Shown here piece after piece: positions 45,635 through 53,287 of a stretch of 64,000 nt of DNA. Source of the DNA: HGM04593 sp045646965 (GTDB taxonomy: Bacteria; Bacteroidota; Bacteroidia; Bacteroidales; Bacteroidaceae); the NCBI GenBank assembly GCA_045646965.1, contig JAZRLR010000012.1, positions 8,174-72,173 on the forward strand, written 5' to 3'. A program made the position numbers and the translations under genes. The first letter of the stretch is position 1. The number at the start of each line of letters is the position of its first letter. Under the pieces are notes generated by a model. The model ran no database searches. It was given only the letters and a program-made list of their open reading frames with translations, and was not told where the DNA came from.

Positions 45635-46066
45635 TTAATTCTCTCTTTTGATATTTACAAGGCGTGTGCCGTCGCTCTGCTCGGTAATCTCCACCTTCAC
45701 GGCCTCCTCGGGCAGCAGCTCCTCGATGAGCTCGGGCCACTCGATGAAGCAGATGGCGTCGCTGTAGAGATACTCTTCGTATCCCATATTGTAGACCTCG
45801 GCAAGCGATTTTATGCGATAGAAGTCGAAGTGGTAGATGGTGCGGCTTTCGGCGTCCTCATATTCGTTTACAATGGCGAAGGTGGGGGAGTTTATGGTGT
45901 CCTGAACGCCCATCTCCTCGCAGATGCTTTTTATGAGTGTGGTCTTGCCCGTTCCCATATTGCCGTAGAAGGCAAATATGCGGTTACCTGCCATCGCCTC
46001 AATGAAGGTGCGCGCTGCGGCGGGATACTCTTCGAGGCTGTTTATCTTTATCTGTTGTTCTGCCAT
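45635..46066 (-). CDS. tsaE: tRNA threonylcarbamoyladenosine biosynthesis ATPase TsaE
   Basis: 143 residues, normal for TsaE. Walker A G-N-M-G-T-G-K-T-T is near residue 34, the T-x-S-P-T-F-A-I-V-N-E-Y segment follows, and the F-I-E-W-P-E-L-I-E-E-L-L-P motif near residue 107 is the family hallmark. With TsaB and TsaD it completes t6A37 on tRNAs; the t6A-modifying tcdA is at the window's left end but not linked. It lies 2 bases after porX, clearly in the same operon. Confidence 0.93.
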   Translation of the reverse strand: MAEQQIKINSLEEYPAAARTFIEAMAGNRIFAFYGNMGTGKTTLIKSICEEMGVQDTINSPTFAIVNEYEDAESRTIYHFDFYRIKSLAEVYNMGYEEYLYSDAICFIEWPELIEELLPEEAVKVEITEQSDGTRLVNIKREN

Positions 46067-46068
46067 AT

Positions 46069-47619
46069 TCAGTTTCCTTTGGGTTTCAGTTTTATTATGG
46101 GTATGAGCATCTCCTCAAGCGATATTCCACCGTGCTGAAAGGTATCTTTGTAGTACTGCACATAGTGGTTGTAGTTGTTGGGATAGGCAAAGAAGTCGTT
46201 TCCCGTGGCAAATATATAGCTTGTGCTTATATTGGGCTGCGGCAGAAAGGCTTTTGCCGGTTCTTTTATCTCGAAAATGTCTTTGCTGTTGCAGTTGAGT
46301 GCTTTTCCCAGCTTGTAACGCAGGTTGGTGTTTGTGTTGCGGTCGCCTATAATCTTGACTGCGTTGTCCACCTGTATGCTGCCGTGGTCGGTTGTGATAA
46401 TCACGGTGTAGTCTTCCTCGGCAAGCTCCTTGAAGAGCCTTTTTATGGCCGAATGGCGTATCCACGACAGCGTGATTGAGCGGTAGGCGGCCTCGCTCGA
46501 TGCAAGCTCGCGCACCATAAGTGACTCGGTGCGGGCGTGCGAGAGCATATCTATGAAGTTTATCACAAGTATGTTCAGGTCGTTCTTGGCAAGGTTGTGC
46601 ATACCGTCGAGATACTTCTCGGCGGCGGTCGAAGTGAGCACTTTGTTGTACGAGAAACTATCTTTGCGACGGTAGCGCGCAATCTGTGTCTCTATGAGTG
46701 CCTCCTCGTTGAGGTTCTTGCCCTCCTCTTCCTCTTCGTCTACCCACAGATGGGGAAACATCTCTTTTATGCGCAGGGGCAGCAGGCCCGAAAATATTGC
46801 GTTGCGGGCATACTGCGTGGCCGTGGGCAGAATGCTTGTGTAGAGCTCCTCTTCTATGTTGAAAAGGTCTCCTATCTCGTCGGCAAGCACGCGCCACTGG
46901 TCATATCGGAAATTGTCTATGAGGATGAGGAATACCTTCTCTTTCTTGTCGAGTAGCGGGAAGATGCGCTCACGGAAAATGTCGTGGCTCATCATAGGAC
47001 GTCCCTCTCTCTCGCCCGACAGCCAGGTGAGGTAGTTCTTCTTTACGAAGCGTGCAAACATATTGTCGGCCTCCTCTTTTTGCGCCTTGAGCATCTCGTG
47101 CATCTGGTTATCGGCGCTCTCGAGCTCCAGTTCCCAGAAGACAATTCTGCGATATACCTCCATCCACTCTTCTATGGTGCGTGCATCGCCTATCTGCAGG
47201 CTCAACTTGCCGAAGTTCTGCTGGTAGGCCGAGCCCGCCTTTTCTGCCACAATCTCTTTCTTGTGGATGTTCTTCTTGAGCGTGAGCAGTATTTGGCTCG
47301 GGTTTACGGGCTTTATAAGGTAGTCGGCAATCTTGGAGCCGATGGCCTGCTCCATAATATCCTCCTCCTCGCTCTTGGTTACCATAACCACGGGGGTCGT
47401 GGGGGTTATCTCCTTTATCTGCACGAGCGTCTCGAGGCCCGAGAGGCCGGGCATATTCTCGTCGAGCAGAATGAGGTCGAAGGCTTCGCGCCTGCACGCC
47501 TCAATTGCGTCGGGGCCGTTGGTGACCTTTGTCACCTCATAGTCCTTCGATTGCAGAAATATTATGTGGGCGCTCAAAAGCTCTATCTCGTCGTCTGCCC
47601 ACAGGAGTCTGTATGCCAT
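46069..47619 (-). CDS. porX: PorX-like response regulator with PglZ/alkaline-phosphatase-fold domain
   Basis: 516 residues. The N-terminal receiver domain spans about 1-120, with acidic pocket D9-D10-E11, phospho-acceptor D53 in L-L-L-D-E-N-M-P-G, T/S in V-M-V-T-K-S and conserved Lys in L-I-K-P-V-N. A helical linker leads to a PglZ domain with L-I-D-N-F-R-Y-D-Q-W and I-T-T-D-H-G-S metal-site motifs. This matches PorX, which with histidine kinase PorY and ECF sigma factor SigP controls type IX secretion in Porphyromonas; its domain acts on cyclic oligonucleotides in some species. Orthologues also occur in Bacteroidota lacking type IX secretion. Cotranscribed with porW (14-base gap) and tsaE. 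Confidence 0.88.
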   Translation of the reverse strand: MAYRLLWADDEIELLSAHIIFLQSKDYEVTKVTNGPDAIEACRREAFDLILLDENMPGLSGLETLVQIKEITPTTPVVMVTKSEEEDIMEQAIGSKIADYLIKPVNPSQILLTLKKNIHKKEIVAEKAGSAYQQNFGKLSLQIGDARTIEEWMEVYRRIVFWELELESADNQMHEMLKAQKEEADNMFARFVKKNYLTWLSGEREGRPMMSHDIFRERIFPLLDKKEKVFLILIDNFRYDQWRVLADEIGDLFNIEEELYTSILPTATQYARNAIFSGLLPLRIKEMFPHLWVDEEEEEGKNLNEEALIETQIARYRRKDSFSYNKVLTSTAAEKYLDGMHNLAKNDLNILVINFIDMLSHARTESLMVRELASSEAAYRSITLSWIRHSAIKRLFKELAEEDYTVIITTDHGSIQVDNAVKIIGDRNTNTNLRYKLGKALNCNSKDIFEIKEPAKAFLPQPNISTSYIFATGNDFFAYPNNYNHYVQYYKDTFQHGGISLEEMLIPIIKLKPKGN

Positions 47620-47633
47620 ATTTTCTTCTTGTT

Positions 47634-50501
47634 TTAGTTTTTGTCATCGCTCTCTTCGTCGTTGTAGTCGGGCTCGTCTATGGTGCGTCCGTCAATATCG
47701 GGGATATCGAGCAGGTGCTCCTCGTAGAATTTGCCGTAGTCGGCGAAGCTGTAATACTGCAATAACAATTCAAGGTTCGATTTTGATATTATATAGGTGT
47801 TTATACCTTCTATCGCCTTTGCGGCCTCGCCGTTCTCGTAGAGACGCTTGCGATAGACGAACGCCTCGTCGAAGTTGAGGAACTCGCTCACCTGCAGCAG
47901 GGCAATGAACGAGAGCTCCCTGAACTCCATTGTGAAGTTACGCACCATATAGCGCGAGAAGTTGTGTCGCGCCACCTCAAAGAGCAGGCGTTTCTCATCG
48001 ACAGAATCCTTGGGGTAGGCAAGTATAAAGCAGTAGGGCTCGTTGCGGTTTGTGCTGAAAGCTGGCACGGAGTCACCTCCGGTTGTTATGGTGCCGTCGC
48101 TCTTTCTGTCCCAGATAGAGAGTGAGATGCCGCTGTGCAGCAGGCGTCCCTCGCGTATTCCCGTGCCTATCTCTTGCGCAATGCGGCTTATGCTGTCGGC
48201 GGGGAATTCTTTCACAAGTTTTTCTATCGCCTCCACGGCCTCCTGCTGTTTGTCGCCATAGAGCTTTGCCATAGCGTCTATGAAAAGGAATCGTGCGCGG
48301 TGGCTGCCTGTGGGGTATCTCTCGGCGGCGGTGGCGTTCTCCTGCTCCACGGCTTCGTATTCTTTGTTGCGGTAGTGGGCGTATGCTTTAACGTAGATGG
48401 AGTCTTCGTTGTGCCTGCGTGCCGCTGCCGTCTCAAAGAAGTCGGGTTGCTGTATGCGTGTGGTGAGCTCATTGTCGGGGTATTCGGCGATGAGTTTGTC
48501 GCGGTAGAGCTCTGCTTTCTCGCTCTCGTCCCAACGCGAGCAGGCGAGAAAGAGGTGATAGTAGGCCTCGGCCATTTTTTCAAACTCGGGATAGTCTGTA
48601 ACCACCTTTTCAAGGTATTTTATTGCGAGGTTTTTCTCGCCTGCCTTGTCTTTGAAGGCCACGCCCGCGTCGAAGAGTGCGTTGCATAGGGCATTGTGTG
48701 CCTGCTGTTTCTCTTCGTCGGTTACGGGTATCTGGTTTGTGTAGTATTCGCGTGTGGTGGGCGACGCCGCTTCGCCGTTCTTCTGTCCTTTCTTCCCGAA
48801 GAGGGCTGTTTTCTTTATCTTTCCGCCCGCTACGTTTGTGCTGTCGCCCGGAATGCTGTCGGTACCTGCGCCTTCAAAAGCTATGGTGTCGCCGGGCAGT
48901 TCGTCGCTCTCTGTGGCTATGGTGTCGCTGTCGCTGCTCAATGTGACGCCGTTGCTCAAGCGCCAATAGTCTTTCAGCTCGCGTTTGTCCCACGCCTTGG
49001 AGAATGCGTTTATACCTTGTGCCACCATAGCGCGGTTGTAGAAGTACCATTTCTTCTCGTCACCGGGCTGTGCCACGGCTGCCTCGGCTGCGGCGCTCGC
49101 CTTGGCGAGGGTGTTGCCCTCGGTGCTGTTTTTTTTCTTTTTCTCGGCTTCCTTTTCCTGCTTCTCTTTCTCCTTGGCCTCTTTTATGAGCTCGTCGATG
49201 ATGGGGTTGAGCTCTTCGGGAGTGAGGGTGCTCCAGTAGAGGAGCTCGCTCTGTTTTTCTACTACGTCGGTGTGTGTCACCACATCCTGCAGCACTTTGC
49301 TGCGGAATTCAATTGTCTCTCTCTCGGGTGTTTCGGCGCCGAGCATAAGAGCTGCCTTGTCGTAGTTTTTCTTGGAATTGGAGAATTTCTCTTTCTCCCA
49401 GTAAATCTTTGCAAGCGACAGGTGAAGCATACCCGTGCCGTATCCGTTGGCCGCTCCCTCGAGTATTCCCTTCTCGTAGGTCTTTGTGGCGGTGACGGTG
49501 TCTTTGTCGTTGAGGTGTATATTTCCTATCGCATAGTATATCTGTGAGAGATAGCTTTTGTTCTTTGAGTCGCGCGCCATTTTGTTGAGCTTGCGCAGAA
49601 TGCTTTTCTTCTTCTCGTTGGTGAGGCTCTCGGTCTGACGTATGCGTGCGTTAAACTCCAGCTCGTAGGGCGGGTTCTTTGCAATTACCTTGTCGAAACT
49701 CTTGAATGCAGCCTTGTCGTTGCCCGCTTTCTTGTAGAGCTGCCCCAGGAGATACAGCTCGCGTGCCTTGTCGAGCGTGGAGGCCTCTTTGCGGTTGAGC
49801 GCCTTCTCTATATGTGGTATCGCCTCGGCATATCGCGACTGCTTCAGCATAAGGGCGGCCTTTGCGTGGGCATACTCACTCTCGAGCGACTGCGGCAGGC
49901 TGTCGCGCTTTATGCGTTGCAGCAGCTCCTCGCTCTCGTAGAGCCAGTCGAGCTGTGTGTAGCATTTGGAGAGCCCTATGCGTGCCTGTGCCACAATCCC
50001 GGGGTTGTTTTCATAGAGACGCGATATGTAGATGTATGTTCCGGCGGCCTCGGTGAACTCTCCTTTGTTGAAATAAGAATCGGCCATAAGCAGCCAGGCG
50101 CGCCACAGAAAGGGGTTGAACTCTTTCTGCTGATAGAAGAGCTTTTTCTTCTCGCTCAACTTCTTGCCCTGCTCGCGCTTGGGCTTTTTCTTTATGCTGT
50201 GGTTCTTGATTGCCTTTTGCGCCTTCTCTATGGCACGGTCGTAGCTGTTATTTCCCATTCCCTTTGTCATTTCGTTGCTGTTTATGAGAAGGGGAAGTGT
50301 CTCGAGGTAGTTGTCTTTGTGACCGTTTATCTGGCTTTTCTTACCCTCGCCGTATGCTACGTTGCCGTTGTAAAAGGTGTTATATCGGGCTGTGATGGAG
50401 TGATACATACGTGTGGCTGCCGTGTTCTTTTTTCGGCTTGCACAGCCAAATATTGTCACGACAGCCATTAAAATTGCAAGTGTCTGTATGTATCGTTCCA
50501 C
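47634..50501 (-). CDS. porW: PorW/SprE-like TPR lipoprotein
   Basis: 955 residues. The lipoprotein signal ends T-I-F-G-C (Cys20). The segment R-M-Y-H-S-I-T-A-R-Y-N-T-F-Y-N-G right after it is the hallmark of SprE/PorW proteins. The rest is TPR repeats, interrupted near the middle by a charged coiled coil (K-E-K-E-K-Q-E-K-E-A-E-K-K-K-K) and an acidic low-complexity part. PorW/SprE is needed for type IX secretion and gliding in Porphyromonas and Flavobacterium, coupling the outer- and inner-membrane parts. It is the first gene of the porW-porX-tsaE block. Confidence 0.85.
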   Translation of the reverse strand: MERYIQTLAILMAVVTIFGCASRKKNTAATRMYHSITARYNTFYNGNVAYGEGKKSQINGHKDNYLETLPLLINSNEMTKGMGNNSYDRAIEKAQKAIKNHSIKKKPKREQGKKLSEKKKLFYQQKEFNPFLWRAWLLMADSYFNKGEFTEAAGTYIYISRLYENNPGIVAQARIGLSKCYTQLDWLYESEELLQRIKRDSLPQSLESEYAHAKAALMLKQSRYAEAIPHIEKALNRKEASTLDKARELYLLGQLYKKAGNDKAAFKSFDKVIAKNPPYELEFNARIRQTESLTNEKKKSILRKLNKMARDSKNKSYLSQIYYAIGNIHLNDKDTVTATKTYEKGILEGAANGYGTGMLHLSLAKIYWEKEKFSNSKKNYDKAALMLGAETPERETIEFRSKVLQDVVTHTDVVEKQSELLYWSTLTPEELNPIIDELIKEAKEKEKQEKEAEKKKKNSTEGNTLAKASAAAEAAVAQPGDEKKWYFYNRAMVAQGINAFSKAWDKRELKDYWRLSNGVTLSSDSDTIATESDELPGDTIAFEGAGTDSIPGDSTNVAGGKIKKTALFGKKGQKNGEAASPTTREYYTNQIPVTDEEKQQAHNALCNALFDAGVAFKDKAGEKNLAIKYLEKVVTDYPEFEKMAEAYYHLFLACSRWDESEKAELYRDKLIAEYPDNELTTRIQQPDFFETAAARRHNEDSIYVKAYAHYRNKEYEAVEQENATAAERYPTGSHRARFLFIDAMAKLYGDKQQEAVEAIEKLVKEFPADSISRIAQEIGTGIREGRLLHSGISLSIWDRKSDGTITTGGDSVPAFSTNRNEPYCFILAYPKDSVDEKRLLFEVARHNFSRYMVRNFTMEFRELSFIALLQVSEFLNFDEAFVYRKRLYENGEAAKAIEGINTYIISKSNLELLLQYYSFADYGKFYEEHLLDIPDIDGRTIDEPDYNDEESDDKN

Positions 50502-50549
50502 CGTGTGTTTGTTTGCTATATAATACTATATAACTGAAGAAAGTGCCAT

Positions 50550-50927
50550 TTATTGCAGCATCAGCAGAATTTCGTCTTTTATTTCCTGCGGAATCTCAAT
50601 GCCGCGCGTTTCGAGGCATTTGGCCCAGGTGTCCACCTCGTCGGTGTTCATTGTGTAGAGCACGTTGCGAAACTCCTCGATGTCGCTCTCGGTGTAGTCC
50701 TGCTGTTTCTTTCCTTTGTGGACGTCGAGCTCCTCGTCGTCGAAATAGAGGTTCTCGGTGTCGTATCCTTTTGAGCAGTTGCTGTGACGGCCGCAGCACA
50801 CGCCGTCGTCGCCATCGTGGTCGTGGTGCTCTTCGGTGATTGTTCTGTTGCGATAGAAACGGTTGAGCAGGTAGAAGCCTGCAATCAATAAAACAAATAT
50901 TGCTATAAGCGCTATGGTTCCGTTCAT
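50550..50927 (-). CDS. Small membrane protein with His/Asp/Cys metal-like motif
   Basis: 125 residues. One N-terminal helix (I-A-L-I-A-I-F-V-L-L-I-A-G-F-Y-L-L) is followed by a stretch H-H-D-H-D-G-D-D-G-V-C-C-G-R-H-S-N-C that looks made to bind metal. The rest is acidic and helical, with a domain (T-E-S-D-I-E-E-F-R-N-V-L-Y-T-M and W-A-K-C-L-E-T-R-G-I) reminiscent of phospholipase-D-nuclease-like small proteins but not assignable. It has its own well-formed promoter at 50949-50980 and ends 48 bases before porW, which it may precede in one transcript. Confidence 0.65.
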   Translation of the reverse strand: MNGTIALIAIFVLLIAGFYLLNRFYRNRTITEEHHDHDGDDGVCCGRHSNCSKGYDTENLYFDDEELDVHKGKKQQDYTESDIEEFRNVLYTMNTDEVDTWAKCLETRGIEIPQEIKDEILLMLQ

Positions 50928-50948
50928 TGTCTTTCGGTTTTAATATTG

Positions 50949-50980
50949 CAAATTTAGCGTAAAGAGTGCGCAATTCAAAA
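50949..50980 (-). promoter_or_regulatory. Consensus Bacteroides promoter (minus strand)
   Basis: On the minus strand TTTTG (50980-50976) and TAAATTTG (50956-50949) are 19 bases apart, an exact fit to the TTTG/TAnnTTTG consensus. It drives the 50550-50927 gene, possibly also porW-porX-tsaE. The 312-base gap 50928-51239 holds only this and the divergent promoter at 51132. Confidence 0.75.
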
Positions 50981-51131
50981 TATTGACGCATAAATCACCC
51001 GAAATTTGATATTTGCGGCGTCGCTATTTGCGGTGTATGGTTTTTTGACAAATTGCTAACGCCGTGTATGATAGCCCCTCCCTGTTTTGCGCGTTTGTTA
51101 TGCTCTGTGTGGCTAAATTTTGCTCTTTCTC

Positions 51132-51163
51132 TTGCAAATTGTAAATAATATGTTGTATCTTCG
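51132..51163 (+). promoter_or_regulatory. Promoter with TATCTTCG -7 box for the FKBP operon
   Basis: TTG at 51132-51134 and TATCTTCG at 51156-51163 are 21 bases apart. The leader to the ATG at 51240 is about 70 bases. Confidence 0.6.
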
Positions 51164-51239
51164 CCCTGTTTTGAGCCGTGGTGTCAAAATGGCGCTGTTG
51201 GCAAAATGTCAGAATATTAACTATAAAAAGAATAAAAAG

Positions 51240-51824
51240 ATGGACAAATTTGGTTATGGATTGGGAATGGGTATCGGACAGAACCTTCTCTCTATGGGTG
51301 TGAAAGGAATTGATATCGAGAGCTTTGTGGGCGGAATTACGGCAGTTCTCGCAGGCGAGAAAACCGAAATGACACACGCCGAGGCGCAGAAGGTGGTGAA
51401 CGAGCACTTCCAGAAACTTGCCGAGGAGGCTTATGCAAAGGTGAAATCAGAGGGTGAGGCTTTCCTCGCTGCCAATAAAGATAAAGAGGGTGTTGTAACT
51501 CTCCCCAGCGGCTTGCAGTACGAGGTAATCACTGAGGGTACAGGTAAAAAACCTGCTGCCACCGACCGTGTGCAGTGTCACTACGAGGGTACTCTCATCG
51601 ACGGCACTGTGTTCGACAGTTCTATTCGTCGTGGCGAGCCCGCAGTGTTTGGCGTTAATCAGGTTATCCGCGGCTGGGTTGAGGCTCTTCAGCTTATGCA
51701 GGAGGGTGCAAAGTGGAGACTCTATATCCCCCAGGATATGGCCTACGGTGCCAACGGCGCAGGTGAGATGATTCCTCCCTACAGTGCATTGATTTTCGAC
51801 GTCGAGCTCATTAAAGTGCTTTAA
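51240..51824 (+). CDS. FKBP-type peptidyl-prolyl isomerase (Mip-like)
   Basis: 194 residues from the ATG at 51240; the upstream open frame covers the promoter and is rejected. An FKBP_N helical dimerisation part (residues 1-75) is followed by a complete FKBP domain: L-P-S-G-L-Q-Y-E-V, V-Q-C-H-Y-E-G-T-L-I-D-G-T-V-F-D-S-S, V-I-R-G-W-V-E-A-L-Q, Y-I-P-Q-D-M-A-Y-G and I-P-P-Y-S-A-L-I-F-D-V-E-L. No signal peptide is visible, so it is probably cytoplasmic. It catalyses proline isomerisation. The second FKBP gene follows after 12 bases. Confidence 0.92.
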   Translation: MDKFGYGLGMGIGQNLLSMGVKGIDIESFVGGITAVLAGEKTEMTHAEAQKVVNEHFQKLAEEAYAKVKSEGEAFLAANKDKEGVVTLPSGLQYEVITEGTGKKPAATDRVQCHYEGTLIDGTVFDSSIRRGEPAVFGVNQVIRGWVEALQLMQEGAKWRLYIPQDMAYGANGAGEMIPPYSALIFDVELIKVL

Positions 51825-51836
51825 TACATTTTTAAG

Positions 51837-52664
51837 ATGAAAAAGGTTATTTCGTGGGTGTGTGCCGCGGCTTTGGCCTGCGTGTCGTGTGCCGATGATG
51901 ATATCTGCAAGAATGTGGTGCTCAACGACGCCAACGACTCTCTCTCTTACTCTGTGGGTATGTTTGCTTCGAATCATCTGCACTATATGGTCTATGAGGA
52001 GATGGGTATCGACTCTGCCACGATAAGCAATTTCATCGCAGGTGTGCGTGCCTCTTTTCCCGTGAATATCACCCCCGAGTCGAGAGCCTATGCCTATGGT
52101 TTGAGCCTTGGCGCCGCGGCTATGGATATGCTTCAGGAGGCCGATAAAATGGTGTCCGAGGTCGATGAGAGCTATAAGCTCGACTCGCGCCTCTTTCTCG
52201 AGGGACTTGTGAGCGCAGTCTGCGGCAAGTACAAGGTGCTGCAGCCCGAGGATGCGGCCGATTACTACAAGCAGTGCCGCTATCGCAAAGAGAGTGAGAT
52301 GTTTATGCAGCGCAACGCGCGTCGCGAGAATGTGACCGTTCTCCCCAGCGGTCTTCAGTACAAAATGGATGTAGAGGGTAAAGGAGCAGTGGCAGCCCCC
52401 GGCGACATAGTCTCTTGCATCTACAAGGGAACCTTTGTCGATGGCCGTATGTTCGACTCGTCGGCAGGTGAAGCGGTGCAGTTCCCCGTGCAGGGCGTAA
52501 TCCCCGGCTTTGCCGAGGCTCTCACCACCTTCCCCGAGGGCACACGATGCACCATATACATCCCCTGGGAGCTTGCCTATGGTGCACGCGGTTCAGAGGT
52601 TATACCCTCGTACAGCGCCCTTGTCTTTGACCTGGAGATTGTGAAGGTTGAGAAACGCAAATAA
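51837..52664 (+). CDS. FKBP-type peptidyl-prolyl isomerase, lipoprotein
   Basis: 275 residues. An N-terminal lipoprotein signal ends C-V-S-C (Cys18), followed by A-D-D-D. The FKBP_N dimerisation region carries S-Y-S-V-G-M-F-A-S and A-Y-A-Y-G-L-S-L-G. The FKBP domain has L-P-S-G-L-Q-Y-K-M, V-S-C-I-Y-K-G-T-F-V-D-G-R-M-F-D-S-S, V-I-P-G-F-A-E-A-L, Y-I-P-W-E-L-A-Y-G and I-P-S-Y-S-A-L-V-F-D-L-E-I. Unlike its neighbour it would be in the periplasm or on a membrane, helping envelope proteins fold. Co-transcribed with the previous FKBP and probably with the Lrp gene. Confidence 0.9.
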   Translation: MKKVISWVCAAALACVSCADDDICKNVVLNDANDSLSYSVGMFASNHLHYMVYEEMGIDSATISNFIAGVRASFPVNITPESRAYAYGLSLGAAAMDMLQEADKMVSEVDESYKLDSRLFLEGLVSAVCGKYKVLQPEDAADYYKQCRYRKESEMFMQRNARRENVTVLPSGLQYKMDVEGKGAVAAPGDIVSCIYKGTFVDGRMFDSSAGEAVQFPVQGVIPGFAEALTTFPEGTRCTIYIPWELAYGARGSEVIPSYSALVFDLEIVKVEKRK

Positions 52665-52676
52665 AAAGCATCGAAT

Positions 52677-53144
52677 ATGAAGACTCTGGAATGCAAGGTT
52701 GATAACCTTGACCTTAAGATTTTGAGCATAATATCAAAGGATGCCCGCATTCCCTTCCGCAACGTGGCGGAACTGTGTGGAGTGTCGCGTGCGGCCATAC
52801 ACCTGCGCGTGCAGCACCTCATAGATATGGGTATAATCTCCGGCTCGAGCTACGAGATTGATGTGCGTCGTTTGGGGTATAAGACCTGTACTTATATAGG
52901 TATACGTCTCGAGAAAGGCTCTATGTATCGTTCGGTGGTTGAGCGCTTGCGTGCCATCCCCGAGGTGGTGGAGTGCTGCTATACCACGGGCCCTTACTCT
53001 ATTCTCGTGAAGATGTATGCCAACGACAACGAGCATCTTATGCAGCTGCTCAACGGCTCGGTGCAGGATATTCCCGGTGTCGTGAGCACCGAAACAATGA
53101 TTGTGCTCGACAATAGCATAAAACGCAATATGCCGATGGAGTAA
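52677..53144 (+). CDS. Lrp/AsnC family transcriptional regulator
   Basis: 155 residues, standard length. The N-terminal winged HTH covers D-L-D-L-K-I-L-S-I-I-S-K-D-A-R-I-P-F-R-N-V-A to I-I-S-G-S-S-Y-E-I-D, and the C-terminal RAM/AsnC ligand domain has V-V-E-C-C-Y-T-T-G-P-Y-S-I-L-V-K. Such regulators sense amino acids. It starts 12 bases after the FKBP lipoprotein and ends in a strong terminator; the next gene is a peptidase fusion, so control of peptide or amino-acid use is plausible. Confidence 0.9.
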   Translation: MKTLECKVDNLDLKILSIISKDARIPFRNVAELCGVSRAAIHLRVQHLIDMGIISGSSYEIDVRRLGYKTCTYIGIRLEKGSMYRSVVERLRAIPEVVECCYTTGPYSILVKMYANDNEHLMQLLNGSVQDIPGVVSTETMIVLDNSIKRNMPME

Positions 53145-53160
53145 ATTCTTTCGGAATAAG

Positions 53161-53199
53161 AAATAGCGAGGGCTGCCACAGGCGGCCCTCGCTATTTTT
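53161..53199 (+). terminator. Rho-independent terminator
   Basis: AAATAGCGAGGGCTGCC and GGCGGCCCTCGCTATTT form a long GC-rich stem with a short loop, followed by a T-run. It closes the FKBP-FKBP-lrp transcript. Confidence 0.92.
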
Positions 53200-53257
53200 G
53201 TGCAGGCAAATGAGAAAGAGAATCGCTCCCGGTGAAAGAAACTCGATTTTTATTTAC

Positions 53258-53265
53258 TATCTTCG
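53258..53265 (+). promoter_or_regulatory. -7 box TATCTTCG for the peptidase fusion
   Basis: TATCTTCG lies 22 bases before the ATG at 53288, giving a very short leader. This is the fourth copy of the variant -7 box in the window. Confidence 0.5.
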
Positions 53266-53287
53266 CGCAGAAACTTATCTGCAACCT

